DNA of 64,000 nucleotides, taken from assembly GCA_017992475.1 (NCBI GenBank), contig JAGOOO010000002.1, forward strand, positions 88,239 through 152,238, read 5' to 3'. Both the position numbers and the translations under genes were made by a program. Shown piece after piece: positions 1 through 7,990 of the stretch (within the stretch, counting starts at the first letter, position 1; every line of letters begins with the position of its first letter). The notes beneath the pieces are model-generated. The model was not told the origin of the DNA, made no database searches, and worked only from the letters and a program-made list of their open reading frames with translations. This DNA is from Caldisericia bacterium. Its GTDB lineage: Bacteria; Caldisericota; Caldisericia; JAAYUI01.

Positions 1-427
1 CTGCGCCAGTTGCCTTGACCACAATGCCAAGAATAACTATGTTTGCGGCCTTTGCCATTCCTGCTTTTTCAGCTATTTCGTTTGCAGGAACATAGATCGT
101 CTTTATGTCGGTCCTTTTGGCTTTTTCTTTTATGAGGGAGGAATTGATGATGAGGATTCCACCTGGGGCAACGAGGGGTTCAAAAGTCTTGAGCGACGGA
201 AGGTTCATTACCACGCACACCTTTGGATGTGGGAGTACCGGGGAAGCGATTGGTTCATTGGAGATGACTATTGCGCAATTTGCTGTTCCACCCCTCATGG
301 CCGGGCCATAGGAAGGAAGAAATGTGGCATAATTGCCTTCAAGAACGCCCGCTTCGGCAAAGAGCTTGCCAAGCATCATTATTCCCTGTCCGCCAAATCC
401 GGCGGCGACAAGTTCGTGTTGTGCCAT
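1..427 (-). CDS. korC: 2-oxoacid:ferredoxin oxidoreductase, gamma subunit (KorC-like), 3' end outside window
   Basis: The frame runs off the left edge, so only the first 142 residues are visible. It opens MAQHELVAAGFGGQG, the glycine-rich start of the gamma subunit of CoA-dependent 2-oxoacid:ferredoxin oxidoreductases. It continues with the family's alternating hydrophobic strands and a GPAMRGGTA segment that resembles other KorC proteins. In the complex this subunit contacts CoA, while the alpha and beta subunits do TPP chemistry and pass electrons to ferredoxin. The start codon overlaps the KorB stop codon (TGATG), so the two are translationally coupled. Best guess of substrate is 2-oxoglutarate, by resemblance to KorABC; other 2-oxoacids are possible. 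Confidence 0.85.
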   Translation of the reverse strand, partial: MAQHELVAAGFGGQGIMMLGKLFAEAGVLEGNYATFLPSYGPAMRGGTANCAIVISNEPIASPVLPHPKVCVVMNLPSLKTFEPLVAPGGILIINSSLIKEKAKRTDIKTIYVPANEIAEKAGMAKAANIVILGIVVKATGA

Positions 428-1170
428 CAGAGTCCCTCCGCAACTTTGAATTCACCGAGAGGATAATACTTCATTGTTTCCTCTTTGACCCTCTTGAGTG
501 CATCAACTGGGGTCATTCCCCAGTTTGTCGGGCAGGTGGAGAGAATTTCAACTATCGAATAGCCAAGGCCCTTGACCTGTGCAGTAAAGGCTTTTTTGAT
601 TGCAGCCTTTGTTTTGTTGATTCCAGGAACAGAAACAACATCTGTTCTGGCTATATAGGCTGGACCATTGAGCTGGGCGAGCATCTCGGAAACCCTGATT
701 GGATAACCATTTGCCTGTGCCGTTCTTCCGTACGGGGAAGTCTCGGTTTTCCAGCCCATCAGTGAGGTTGGGGCCATCTGTCCGCCGGTCATTCCATAAA
801 TGCCGTTGTTGACGAAAATGGTGGTAATGAGTTCACCCCTGGTGGCTGCGTGGACCATCTCGGCGGCACCGATTGAAGCGAGGTCACCATCTCCCTGATA
901 GGTCATTACAAACCTGTCCGGGAGGGCTCTTTTGACGCCAGTGGCAACGGCTGGTGCACGACCATGGGCCGACTGGACTGAGTCAAAAGCGAAATAATCG
1001 ACTGCAAGTGTGGAGCAACCGACTGGAAGAACGATGATTGCCTTCTGGAGGAGATCCATCTCTTCGATTACTTCGGCAACGAGTCTGTGGATAATGCCAT
1101 GTGTACATCCTGGGCAATAGCTCCTCGGGATGTCCATGAGTGGAGTCGGCATGTGATTGAGCTGTTCCAT
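427..1170 (-). CDS. korB: 2-oxoacid:ferredoxin oxidoreductase, beta (TPP-binding) subunit
   Basis: At 247 residues this is the usual length of the KorB/beta subunit. A CPGCTHG motif at residues 19-25 plus C52 provides the cysteines that hold the proximal [4Fe-4S] cluster. GDGD at 93-96 followed by NNGIYGMTGG is the thiamine-diphosphate/Mg motif. The complex oxidatively decarboxylates a 2-oxoacid to acyl-CoA and reduces ferredoxin, in the cytoplasm. The gene starts one base into the KorA stop and ends overlapping KorC, so alpha, beta and gamma are tightly coupled. No 2[4Fe-4S] ferredoxin-type delta subunit lies beside it, unlike the second oxidoreductase at 12.5-15.4 kb; it could lie beyond the left edge. 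Confidence 0.92.
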   Translation of the reverse strand: MEQLNHMPTPLMDIPRSYCPGCTHGIIHRLVAEVIEEMDLLQKAIIVLPVGCSTLAVDYFAFDSVQSAHGRAPAVATGVKRALPDRFVMTYQGDGDLASIGAAEMVHAATRGELITTIFVNNGIYGMTGGQMAPTSLMGWKTETSPYGRTAQANGYPIRVSEMLAQLNGPAYIARTDVVSVPGINKTKAAIKKAFTAQVKGLGYSIVEILSTCPTNWGMTPVDALKRVKEETMKYYPLGEFKVAEGL

Positions 1171-2243
1171 TACTTTGCCTCCTTCATAAGTTTAAGCATT
1201 ACTTCGGAGATCTCGTTTGGTTCTGGCAGCATGCCACCCTGGCGACCATAGAAATGGACCGGTTTCTTGAATTCTGTTGAGAGTTTGACATCTTCGATCA
1301 TCTGGCCAAAGCTCAGCTCAACATCAAGGAAGAACTTTACTCTTGGGTTTTCGGCCAGAGCAAGGAGCTGTTTCTTGGGGAACGGGTAAAGGGTGATTGG
1401 TCTTATGAGGCCAACTTTGTGTCCCTTTGAACGGAGGTCCTTGATTACGGTCTTGATGATACGGGCAACGGTGCCGTATGCCACAAAAACGTATTCTGCA
1501 TCGGCTGTTTCGACCTCTTCAAACTTTACTTCGTTCTTTTCGACATCGGCGTATTTTGCCCACATCTTCTTGTTCATCACTTCCAGGCCTTCTGGAAGAA
1601 GGTCGAATGAATTAACAAGGTTCCTGGACCTCTTGCCTTGCATGCTGTCGGCTGCCCATGGTTTCTTGGGGAGCTTTTCGATGTCAACAAAACCTGGGAA
1701 TTCCACTGCTTCCATCATCTGTCCCAAGAGACCGTCGGAGAGCATCATTACCGGGTTGCGATACTTGTCGGCAAGATCGAAAGCTAACTGCATCAAATCA
1801 ATACTTTCCTGGACGGTTGATGGTGCGAGGACTATGAGATGATAGTCTCCGTGTCCGCCGCCTTTTACGGCCTGGAAATAATCGCCCTGTGCTGGTGCAA
1901 TATCGCCAAGACCTGGGCCGCCTCTAACAACATTCATCACTACCACTGGCAATTCTGAGCCTGCTATGTAAGAAAGTCCTTCCTGCATGAGTGAGATGCC
2001 TGGTGAGGATGATGTTGTAATGACTCTTTTGCCTGCAGCTGCGCATCCATAGAGCATATTAATGGCTGCAACTTCTGATTCTGCCTGCAAAAATGTTCCA
2101 TTTACCTCTGGAAGACGCCTTGCCATGTATGCTGGCGCTTCATTTTGTGGGGTGATTGGATAGCCAAAAAAATGACGGCAACCTGCCCTTATGGCAGCTT
2201 CACCGATAGCTTCGGCACCCTTCATTAAAAGTTTTTCGCCCAT
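1170..2243 (-). CDS. korA: 2-oxoacid:ferredoxin oxidoreductase, alpha subunit
   Basis: This 357-residue protein has the pyrimidine-binding domain at the N-terminus (FGYPITPQNE near residue 25, the conserved YPITP motif of the family) and the transketolase C-terminal-like domain after about residue 250 (VFVAYGTVARI). The short length shows that the gamma domain is not fused to it, as it is in the long KorA of some bacteria; it is the separate korC gene instead. It forms the heterodimeric catalytic core with KorB. Its start lies 9 bases downstream of the end of the lipoprotein gene at 2253-3305, so the lipoprotein heads the same minus-strand transcription unit. Confidence 0.92.
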   Translation of the reverse strand: MGEKLLMKGAEAIGEAAIRAGCRHFFGYPITPQNEAPAYMARRLPEVNGTFLQAESEVAAINMLYGCAAAGKRVITTSSSPGISLMQEGLSYIAGSELPVVVMNVVRGGPGLGDIAPAQGDYFQAVKGGGHGDYHLIVLAPSTVQESIDLMQLAFDLADKYRNPVMMLSDGLLGQMMEAVEFPGFVDIEKLPKKPWAADSMQGKRSRNLVNSFDLLPEGLEVMNKKMWAKYADVEKNEVKFEEVETADAEYVFVAYGTVARIIKTVIKDLRSKGHKVGLIRPITLYPFPKKQLLALAENPRVKFFLDVELSFGQMIEDVKLSTEFKKPVHFYGRQGGMLPEPNEISEVMLKLMKEAK

Positions 2244-2252
2244 TTATAAAAC

Positions 2253-3305
2253 CTACTTTCCTGAGAATTCCAGAGAGACTGGCTCTGTTGTGTAGACATG
2301 CGAGACGCCTTTCTGGTTGTCGAAGAGTGAGAGACCAAACAGATAAAAGCCTCCATCTTCAAGTTTGTGCGCAAACTGGACCTGAGTCGGGTTTGCTGTT
2401 ACGAGTTTCCTTTTAAACTCGACTGTCCAGGCTTTAGCCTGATCATCATATTTTGCCTGGCAAGCAACATCGCCTGTGCCAGGATTTTTTATGTAATATG
2501 GAACCATGAGACCCGCTGGCAGTCCTGTAGTATCGGCGGGTACCTCAACCATTTTTGAAAGATCGCCGATAGTCATCAGAGAGTATGGGATTGTAAGTCT
2601 CTGCATAAATTCAGGGGACCTGGCATTGCGTTTGTTTATATAAAGCGAGCCTGGGAAATATGAGTAGGCGCTTGTAGTTTCGAAGGTTTCTCCCTTTGGA
2701 TCAACAGAGTTTGCCAATGGACCCACCACGTAATCATTTGCAGTGCCAAGTTGACCTGATTCTGCTGACATCCATGTCCAGATGTCGATGAATTCACCTT
2801 TGTCATTGGTGGCCATGTAGGAGTTATCATGGCAAAGCACTGAACAGCCCTGCTTTGTAAATTCTTTTATCGGTGATGCTTCAAAGCCGAGAGCGAACAT
2901 GTCTTGTTTTGGGAGTGAAGTTCCTGATTTGAACGTTCCGCCTTCCCTGACCTCCCATGGTTTCCCACCGATGTCCATGGACTCATCTGCCCATGATGCA
3001 AGAAGGAAGAAATTTTCATCATCAAAAGCTGCTTTGAGAGTAACTTCATAGGTGTTTGCGCTATCCGAGACCTTGACGATGGTTGATTGGGCATTTGCCC
3101 AGGCCTCGTCGAGTTCTGAAGCAACTCCGTCAATCCTTGGCGCCAGCTCTGTGTACTCTGCAGTCACAACAGTGCCTGTTGGGGCTGATTCATAGGGTGC
3201 CGGAACGCTTGATGAAACGCTGACCGGCACAGAACCGCCACAACCTGCGGAAAAGGCGATTGCTACAAGGGCGATGCACGAAATGATAATGCTGGTTTTC
3301 CTCAT
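2253..3305 (-). CDS. Lipoprotein with ethylbenzene-dehydrogenase-type haem-binding domain
   Basis: A lipoprotein signal peptide ends FSAGC with the lipidated Cys at residue 22. The mature 330 residues look like the EB_dh/DOMON-type beta-sandwich that binds haem in ethylbenzene dehydrogenase gamma subunits: RIDG...DEAWA near 58-70, then FDDENFFLLASW. One CSVLCH sequence at 154-159 is a CX3CH pattern, a candidate covalent haem attachment site of non-standard spacing. It would sit on the outer face of the membrane. A good ribosome-binding site (AAAGGAGAGGT) precedes the ATG. It leads the korABC unit, which suggests a link between an external electron carrier and ferredoxin-level metabolism; that link is inference. 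The EB_dh assignment is from pattern only. Confidence 0.7.
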   Translation of the reverse strand: MRKTSIIISCIALVAIAFSAGCGGSVPVSVSSSVPAPYESAPTGTVVTAEYTELAPRIDGVASELDEAWANAQSTIVKVSDSANTYEVTLKAAFDDENFFLLASWADESMDIGGKPWEVREGGTFKSGTSLPKQDMFALGFEASPIKEFTKQGCSVLCHDNSYMATNDKGEFIDIWTWMSAESGQLGTANDYVVGPLANSVDPKGETFETTSAYSYFPGSLYINKRNARSPEFMQRLTIPYSLMTIGDLSKMVEVPADTTGLPAGLMVPYYIKNPGTGDVACQAKYDDQAKAWTVEFKRKLVTANPTQVQFAHKLEDGGFYLFGLSLFDNQKGVSHVYTTEPVSLEFSGK

Positions 3306-3427
3306 TGACCTCTCCTTTGGTTACATTAAAAAAGCCCTCTCCATAAAATATCATTAAGAAGAAGGCTCATGTTTCTCACATCAATTTTTTATCACGCAGA
3401 AAAATAAGAGTCAAGGAGCCTTCTGGC

Positions 3428-3455
3428 TTGACAATACAAAGGTTTAACATAATTT
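3428..3455 (+). promoter_or_regulatory. Promoter for the beta-propeller lipoprotein gene
   Basis: TTGACA at 3428-3433, a 16-bp spacer, then TAATTT at 3450-3455. The transcript then carries a clear ribosome-binding site, GCAGGAGG, before ATG 3478. The -10 match is weak. Confidence 0.45.
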
Positions 3456-3477
3456 CAATAATGCAGGAGGTTTAAAA

Positions 3478-4755
3478 ATGAAAAGGTTTTTGTGCTTCGC
3501 GTCCTTGATCGTTATCCTCGCCTCATGTGGCGGAGAGGTTGAAGAAAAGATAGATACTACGCTGTGGGCAGGTTCTGGTGGGGACACCATGAGATCGTCC
3601 CTCGCGGCAGGTGAAATTGTAGCTCCCTTTGGCAAGATGTGGGAGACGGAAATCAATGGGCTTGGAGTGAGCTCTGTTGCTGTGGCGCTTGTCCCTCCTG
3701 AGGAAGAAAAGGGTCGCCTGACCGCAGTCTACAGGCTGGTAATTGCCTCAGGAAATGATGGCGCTGTCTATGGTATTGATTTTGACACCGGCATGAAGAT
3801 GTGGGAAAAGAGACTTGAAGGCATGACGGGTAACCCCCTCTACTACAGTGGCAAGGTCTTTATTTCAACCACAAAAGGTTTCTGGCATTGCCTCAGTGCA
3901 TGGACAGGGGATGAGATATGGTCGGCAAGATACTCCGAGAAGGAACTTGAAAGACCAGACAATGCAACAGCTGTGGTCTATTCTGGAAAGCTGTATTGTG
4001 CCCATTCGAATGGCGTACTTTTCTGTTTTGATACAAATAAGGGAACCGAGTTGTGGAAAAAAGTTTTCAAGGACTCGATACAGTGTTCTCCAGTTGTGGT
4101 TGAGGACAAAATTATCCTTTCCACTTACGAGATGAACGTTATTGCCCTTGACCCCAATAATGGCAACGAGCTTTGGAACTCAAAGATAGAAAGTCCTGTC
4201 ACAACCACGCTTATTTCGGATGGAAAGCTGGTATTTGCTCCGCAAGCTTTTGGCGTAGTCTCTGCATTTGATGTAGTAGATGGTAAAGAAGCCTGGAAAA
4301 TAAAAGCCTGTGAAACAATAGCTTATTCGCCATGCCTCACCAAAAGTGGATTAATGGCTATTCCCGATAAAAAAGCAGGAAAAATAGTTTTTGTCAGGTT
4401 GTCCGGCGGGACTGTGGATTCAGAAGTAAAGGTCCCATGGCCATCATCGGGGCTTGTGGCGGCAGGCGAGATGGTCTGCTTTGCAGCGGAAGATGGGAAG
4501 GTTTACACCGTTGATGCTGCAAAAAAACAGGCCATAGAGTCTTTCGATTTTGGAACAAAGGGTGCTGATAACAGGTACAAAAAGTTTGGAGACCCCTGCA
4601 TTATACAGGGGAGACTCTTTATATCCGATGGCGCATCCAAACTTTACATGTTTGTGCCCAAGGGTTTTGAGCCAACAAAGATTGAGAATGGAAACACAAT
4701 AATTCCCAGCAACAACCAGCCAAAAGAGATAGTGCCACCAAAAAACAATCCCTAG
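3478..4755 (+). CDS. PQQ-like beta-propeller lipoprotein
   Basis: The signal peptide ends LASC with the lipidated cysteine at residue 17. The rest of the 425 residues is a series of about 40-residue repeats in which a D-x-x-TG/NG turn is followed by a tryptophan: DTGMKMW, TGDEIW, NKGTELW, NNGNELW, VDGKEAW. That is the PQQ/BamB-type propeller signature, with five blades easily counted and a sixth or more degenerate. The C-terminus is a proline/asparagine-rich tail. Propellers of this type usually act as protein-binding scaffolds in the envelope (BamB) or bind quinone cofactors; no catalytic quinoprotein residues can be identified, so a scaffold role is more likely. The gene stands alone and ends overlapping the convergent trkA gene by four bases. 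Confidence 0.8.
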   Translation: MKRFLCFASLIVILASCGGEVEEKIDTTLWAGSGGDTMRSSLAAGEIVAPFGKMWETEINGLGVSSVAVALVPPEEEKGRLTAVYRLVIASGNDGAVYGIDFDTGMKMWEKRLEGMTGNPLYYSGKVFISTTKGFWHCLSAWTGDEIWSARYSEKELERPDNATAVVYSGKLYCAHSNGVLFCFDTNKGTELWKKVFKDSIQCSPVVVEDKIILSTYEMNVIALDPNNGNELWNSKIESPVTTTLISDGKLVFAPQAFGVVSAFDVVDGKEAWKIKACETIAYSPCLTKSGLMAIPDKKAGKIVFVRLSGGTVDSEVKVPWPSSGLVAAGEMVCFAAEDGKVYTVDAAKKQAIESFDFGTKGADNRYKKFGDPCIIQGRLFISDGASKLYMFVPKGFEPTKIENGNTIIPSNNQPKEIVPPKNNP

Positions 4756-5405
4756 CGGTTTTTTGATATTTCCTGCAGGATTTTTCTTGGCCCTATTGCA
4801 ATCAGCAGGTCGTCACTATCGAGAGTTTGCATTGGATCGGGGGGGATGAGTACCTCGTCCCCCCTTCTGATTGCTATTATGGTAGTCTGTTTCTCTTTCC
4901 TTAAATCCAGGTCAAGGATCTTCTTCCCCACCATGTAGTTTGGTGCCTGAAATTCGTATATTGCATACTCGTCGGAGATTTCTATGAAATCCAGGAACGA
5001 AGTTCCCGTTATCCTATTGGCTATCCTGACGGCCATGTCCTGCTCCGGGAAGAAGATGTCGTCTGCCCCAATTTTTTGCAGGACCCTGGCATGGATGGCA
5101 CTTTCCGCTCTGGCAATGATGAAGCCGACTCCAAGGTCCTTTAGCGTTTGTGTCAGGAGGATGTTTGATTCGATGTTTTTTGCAAAACCGATTACTGCAA
5201 CATCGCATTGGGTCACACCTGAGTCCCTGAGTTCCTGCTCGTTGATTGTGTGCAATCTGATTGCACTGGAAACAAGTCCTTCAATCTGGTTTACCTTTTC
5301 AGGGTCGGTGTCAACCGCAAGTACCCCGTAGCCCTTTCTTTCAACTTCTGTGGCCAGGGCCATTCCAAACCGGCCAAGCCCGAACACTGCAACCTGAAGA
5401 CCCAT
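4752..5405 (-). CDS. TrkA/KtrA-family potassium channel regulatory subunit
   Basis: At 217 residues this is one TrkA-N (RCK) domain followed by one TrkA-C domain, the KtrA layout. GLGRFGM near residue 8 is the Rossmann nucleotide-binding loop and VDTDPEKV carries the acidic residue after beta-2. The C-terminal part, IAIRRGDEVLIPPDP...DDLLIAIG, is a typical TrkA-C domain. Such proteins gate a membrane K+ channel (TrkH/KtrB) in response to ATP/ADP, NAD or c-di-AMP; no channel gene lies in the window. The start is ATG 5405 with GGAGGT just upstream. It is divergent from the SCIFF peptide gene. Confidence 0.88.
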   Translation of the reverse strand: MGLQVAVFGLGRFGMALATEVERKGYGVLAVDTDPEKVNQIEGLVSSAIRLHTINEQELRDSGVTQCDVAVIGFAKNIESNILLTQTLKDLGVGFIIARAESAIHARVLQKIGADDIFFPEQDMAVRIANRITGTSFLDFIEISDEYAIYEFQAPNYMVGKKILDLDLRKEKQTTIIAIRRGDEVLIPPDPMQTLDSDDLLIAIGPRKILQEISKNR

Positions 5406-5438
5406 AAGGCACCTCCATTGCCAAATATAACACAATCC

Positions 5439-5466
5439 TTGACAGCATAAAGGGGGCATTTACAAT
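5439..5466 (+). promoter_or_regulatory. Promoter for the SCIFF peptide operon
   Basis: TTGACA at 5439-5444, a 16-bp spacer and TACAAT at 5461-5466 make one of the best promoter matches in the window. The predicted transcript starts near 5472, just ahead of the ribosome-binding site GGAGGT that serves ATG 5486. Confidence 0.7.
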
Positions 5467-5485
5467 GCTTCCGGAGGTAACAAGA

Positions 5486-5647
5486 ATGCGTATTAAAATA
5501 ATTGCAAAGAAACCTGCCTGCAGCAACATTGATGACGAAAACTGCAGGGAATGCCAGACCCCGTGCAAATCAGCAGCCAAAACTGCAAACACAATTTCAA
5601 ACCAGATTTGTGAGGCCAAGGGGGCAAATTCTCCCTGGATACTCTAG
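5486..5647 (+). CDS. SCIFF-type ranthipeptide precursor (five-cysteine variant)
   Basis: This 53-residue peptide aligns almost column for column with the SCIFF (six cysteines in forty-five residues) family of clostridial ranthipeptides. Its core, C20-RECQTPC-KSAAKTANT-...-NQIC42E, matches the family pattern CGECQTSCQSACKTSCTVGNQSCE. It has five cysteines (12, 20, 23, 27, 42). The two family cysteines inside SACKTSCT are A31 and N35 here, while the following Thr36 is kept. The ATG at 5486 was chosen because a perfect ribosome-binding site (GGAGGTAACAAG) precedes it; an upstream in-frame ATG at 5465 would overlap the -10 box. The maturase gene follows directly. The core recognition elements look intact, so it is probably modified, but not by the documented linkage. 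Confidence 0.8.
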   Translation: MRIKIIAKKPACSNIDDENCRECQTPCKSAAKTANTISNQICEAKGANSPWIL

Positions 5648-6939
5648 GTAAAATCCACGCTTTCAAGTTTAACGAAAAGACCCTGCTTTATGATTGCCAA
5701 GCGGGGTCTTTGCTTTTATTGGACGATGAGGCCCACGATCTTTTTACAAAAATAGAAGAGGGTTTTGATCCGTTTAGTTTGCCTCCCGGCGAGGCCAGGG
5801 AAATGGTTTTAGGGCTGATCAGTGAAGGCATAATTCTTTCCAAGGTTGATTATCCGAAGCCACAGAAGTTGTCCCCAAAGTCTTTGTGTCTCATAGTTTC
5901 TCATGCCTGCAACATGGCGTGCACCTATTGTTCCCTCTCCAAGGCTACCATTGAGGGCAAGCTGATGTCTCCTGAAACAGCAATCAAGGCCATGAAATGG
6001 CTGATTGATAATGCCCCTGGGACCAAGGTTGATGTGGACTTTTTTGGTGGAGAGCCCACGCTTGCCTGGAAAACTGTCAAAGCGGTGGTCGATTTTTCCA
6101 AGGAATATTCAAAAACCAAGAGCAAAACGGTGCGTTTTTCCATGTCCACAAATGCGCTGGGTCTCACTGACGAGATGCTTGATTATTGCGATGAAAATTA
6201 CATATCGCTCATTCTAAGTCTTGATGGCCCGAAAGCTGAAAATGACAGATGCAGGGTACTAAAAGATGGCAGGCCATCTTTTGATACTGTTTTGCCCAAT
6301 ATCATGAAGGTTGCCCAAAGAAGGCAAAGAGGGTGGTATGTAAGGGGTACATATTCAAAAGAAACCATCAACTTTTCTGATTCTGTCATTGCCCTTCACA
6401 AGATGGGCATCAACAACCTGGCTTTTGAGCCGGTTGTAAGCAACGACCCAAAAGTTGCTTTTTCGGAAAAAGACATCCCTGCAATCAGAGAAGAATATGA
6501 AAAATTGGCCAGATATTATGTTGAGTGCAAAAAAACTGACATGCCAATAAAGTTTTACCACTTTGAAATGGACCTGGAAAATGGCCCCTGTGCAAGAAAG
6601 TCTGCTGGTGGTTGTGGCGCCGGCGCAGAGTATCTGGCGGTATCGCCTGATGAGAAGATTTGGCCATGCCACCAGTTTGACACCGAAGAGGGTTTTTGCC
6701 TTGGAACGCTTGATAACCCACCCACACAGGCCATTTATGACGAATATACCATCAAAAACCATCTGACTGAAAAAAGAGAATGCCCTGACTGTTGGGCCTC
6801 ATATCTTTGTTCTGGTGGCTGTATTGCCTCAAACAAATTGCAAGAGGGCGACGTTCTCCTGCCCTACAAAATGGGTTGCCTCATCCAAAAGATAAGGCTG
6901 GAAGCCGCCCTCTGGGTTTATTCTGAACTCAGGGAGTAA
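5635..6939 (+). CDS. Radical SAM/SPASM thioether maturase of SCIFF peptide
   Basis: The radical SAM motif is CNMACTYC (CX3CX2C) and a C-terminal SPASM region holds two auxiliary [4Fe-4S] clusters: CARKSAGGC, then WPCHQF, then CPDCWASYLCSGGC. The order and the EYLAVSPDEKIWPCHQF-like segment match the maturases that install thioether bridges in SCIFF peptides. The start is uncertain. The first conventional start codon is TTG 5710, but the frame is open upstream and encodes KIHAFKFN...LLYDCQAGSLLLLDD, which resembles the conserved N-terminus of the family (IHKFKLNG...VLDVNSGAVHVVDD) and belongs to the peptide-binding region. No ATG, GTG or TTG occurs between the upstream stop at 5611 and 5710. 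I use CTG 5635, 10 nt after AAGGGGG; ATC 5653 is another possibility. The 3' end overlaps a convergent gene. Confidence 0.85.
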   Translation: MDTLGKIHAFKFNEKTLLYDCQAGSLLLLDDEAHDLFTKIEEGFDPFSLPPGEAREMVLGLISEGIILSKVDYPKPQKLSPKSLCLIVSHACNMACTYCSLSKATIEGKLMSPETAIKAMKWLIDNAPGTKVDVDFFGGEPTLAWKTVKAVVDFSKEYSKTKSKTVRFSMSTNALGLTDEMLDYCDENYISLILSLDGPKAENDRCRVLKDGRPSFDTVLPNIMKVAQRRQRGWYVRGTYSKETINFSDSVIALHKMGINNLAFEPVVSNDPKVAFSEKDIPAIREEYEKLARYYVECKKTDMPIKFYHFEMDLENGPCARKSAGGCGAGAEYLAVSPDEKIWPCHQFDTEEGFCLGTLDNPPTQAIYDEYTIKNHLTEKRECPDCWASYLCSGGCIASNKLQEGDVLLPYKMGCLIQKIRLEAALWVYSELRE

Positions 6940-7318
6940 AAACCTCTTTTACAAGCACCTCAAGCTCGTCCATCGTTTTGTCCAGCTCGTAGGTCGTTGT
7001 TGCTTCAGTCTGGTTGGAAGGGTCCTGGACCATTTTTCTTCTGGCAATCCACCCGGATTCGAACGAGGATGCAAGTTCTTTTATCCTGGCAACTTTTTCC
7101 GGTGTGGCATTTTTATATTTTCCAGATAACAAATCACCCATGTCCTGTATGAGCTTCAGATCATCACTGATGGCAAAATACCTTTTGTCCAGGTCACCCA
7201 TTGCTGACCGTTTTTCTTTTTGTATCCTGTCCATAACAGACTTTTTAGTGAAGTAAAGTATTACTCCAAGTAGAATGCCTGCAACAACAGCGCCGAGTAA
7301 AAACAGCAATACATTCAT
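6929..7318 (-). CDS. Single-pass membrane protein, unknown
   Basis: I do not recognise a named family. The 129 residues start with one strong membrane segment (about residues 3-23), followed by a basic stop (TKK) and a cytoplasmic, mostly helical tail rich in charged residues. The start ATG overlaps the pspA stop (TAATG), so it is translated directly after pspA. In many bacteria pspA is followed by small membrane proteins that anchor or sense envelope stress; that role here is inferred only from position and topology. Confidence 0.65.
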   Translation of the reverse strand: MNVLLFLLGAVVAGILLGVILYFTKKSVMDRIQKEKRSAMGDLDKRYFAISDDLKLIQDMGDLLSGKYKNATPEKVARIKELASSFESGWIARRKMVQDPSNQTEATTTYELDKTMDELEVLVKEVFTP

Positions 7319-7977
7319 TATTTGCCTTTCAGTTGCTGGAGCCTCTTGTTGATTTCATCCTCCTCGTTTATCGAGGCGATCTCGTCATCAAGCGAATCGG
7401 CTGCAGAACCGAGTTCTGCCAGGGCCGCAACCTTGTTTTCTTTCTTGATGACCCTCTGCTCAAGCTCGTTGAATGTTGTGCCAATGTCGGCAACATTGAT
7501 GTTCCCCATTGTTTTGACGACCTTCTCTTGCGCTTTTGCCGCTTTGTTCCTGGCTATGAGCTCATCCATTTTTACCTCAGCCTCTTCGATTTTGGCCTTG
7601 AGGGCGGCGATGACATCTTTGAGCTTTGCGTTCAGCTCAACTTGCCTGACATGTGACTCTTCTGCGCTCTTTTGCTGTTTCTCGAGCGTCAATACTCTGG
7701 CCATACATTTTTTTGCAAGCTCTTCCTTGCTTGCGGAAAGTGCCTGTTGCGCTGCATCATTGTACTTTTTGAGATCAAACTTGATATCAGCGAGTCTCAT
7801 TTCGGTCTGTTTTGAAACAGCCATCGACTCGGCGGCCGCATCAGTGGCTTCCACCAGGTCCTGCTTCATCTGGTCGATTTTGAGGGGAAGCATTTTCTCC
7901 GGGTCTTCCATCTTTGTCAACCAATCATTAACGTTTGATTGCAATATATCGCTGATTCTTTGCCAAAAACCTGCCAT
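7318..7977 (-). CDS. pspA: PspA/IM30 family membrane-stress protein
   Basis: At 219 residues this matches PspA/Vipp1 in length and character. It has an amphipathic N-terminus (MAGFWQRISDILQSNVNDWL), the DPEKM segment, and a long alpha-helical coiled coil rich in K/E/A to about residue 190. The typical LNELE-like region appears as FNELEQRVIKKENKVAALAEL. The family is an ESCRT-III relative that binds and stabilises stressed cytoplasmic membranes. A strong ribosome-binding site (AAGGAGGTG) follows the palindrome at 7991-8031. A partner membrane protein follows with coupled translation, and a lipid/drug-type ABC exporter is divergent. No PspB, PspC or PspF gene is seen. Confidence 0.88.
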   Translation of the reverse strand: MAGFWQRISDILQSNVNDWLTKMEDPEKMLPLKIDQMKQDLVEATDAAAESMAVSKQTEMRLADIKFDLKKYNDAAQQALSASKEELAKKCMARVLTLEKQQKSAEESHVRQVELNAKLKDVIAALKAKIEEAEVKMDELIARNKAAKAQEKVVKTMGNINVADIGTTFNELEQRVIKKENKVAALAELGSAADSLDDEIASINEEDEINKRLQQLKGK

Positions 7978-7990
7978 TTAACACCTCCTT

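Noticed and set aside
7322..7981. Long plus-strand open frame of 219 codons opposite pspA
   Set aside because: It is antisense to pspA over its whole length, and the protein is a low-complexity Ser/Ala/Cys run typical of the reverse of a Glu/Lys/Ala coiled coil.
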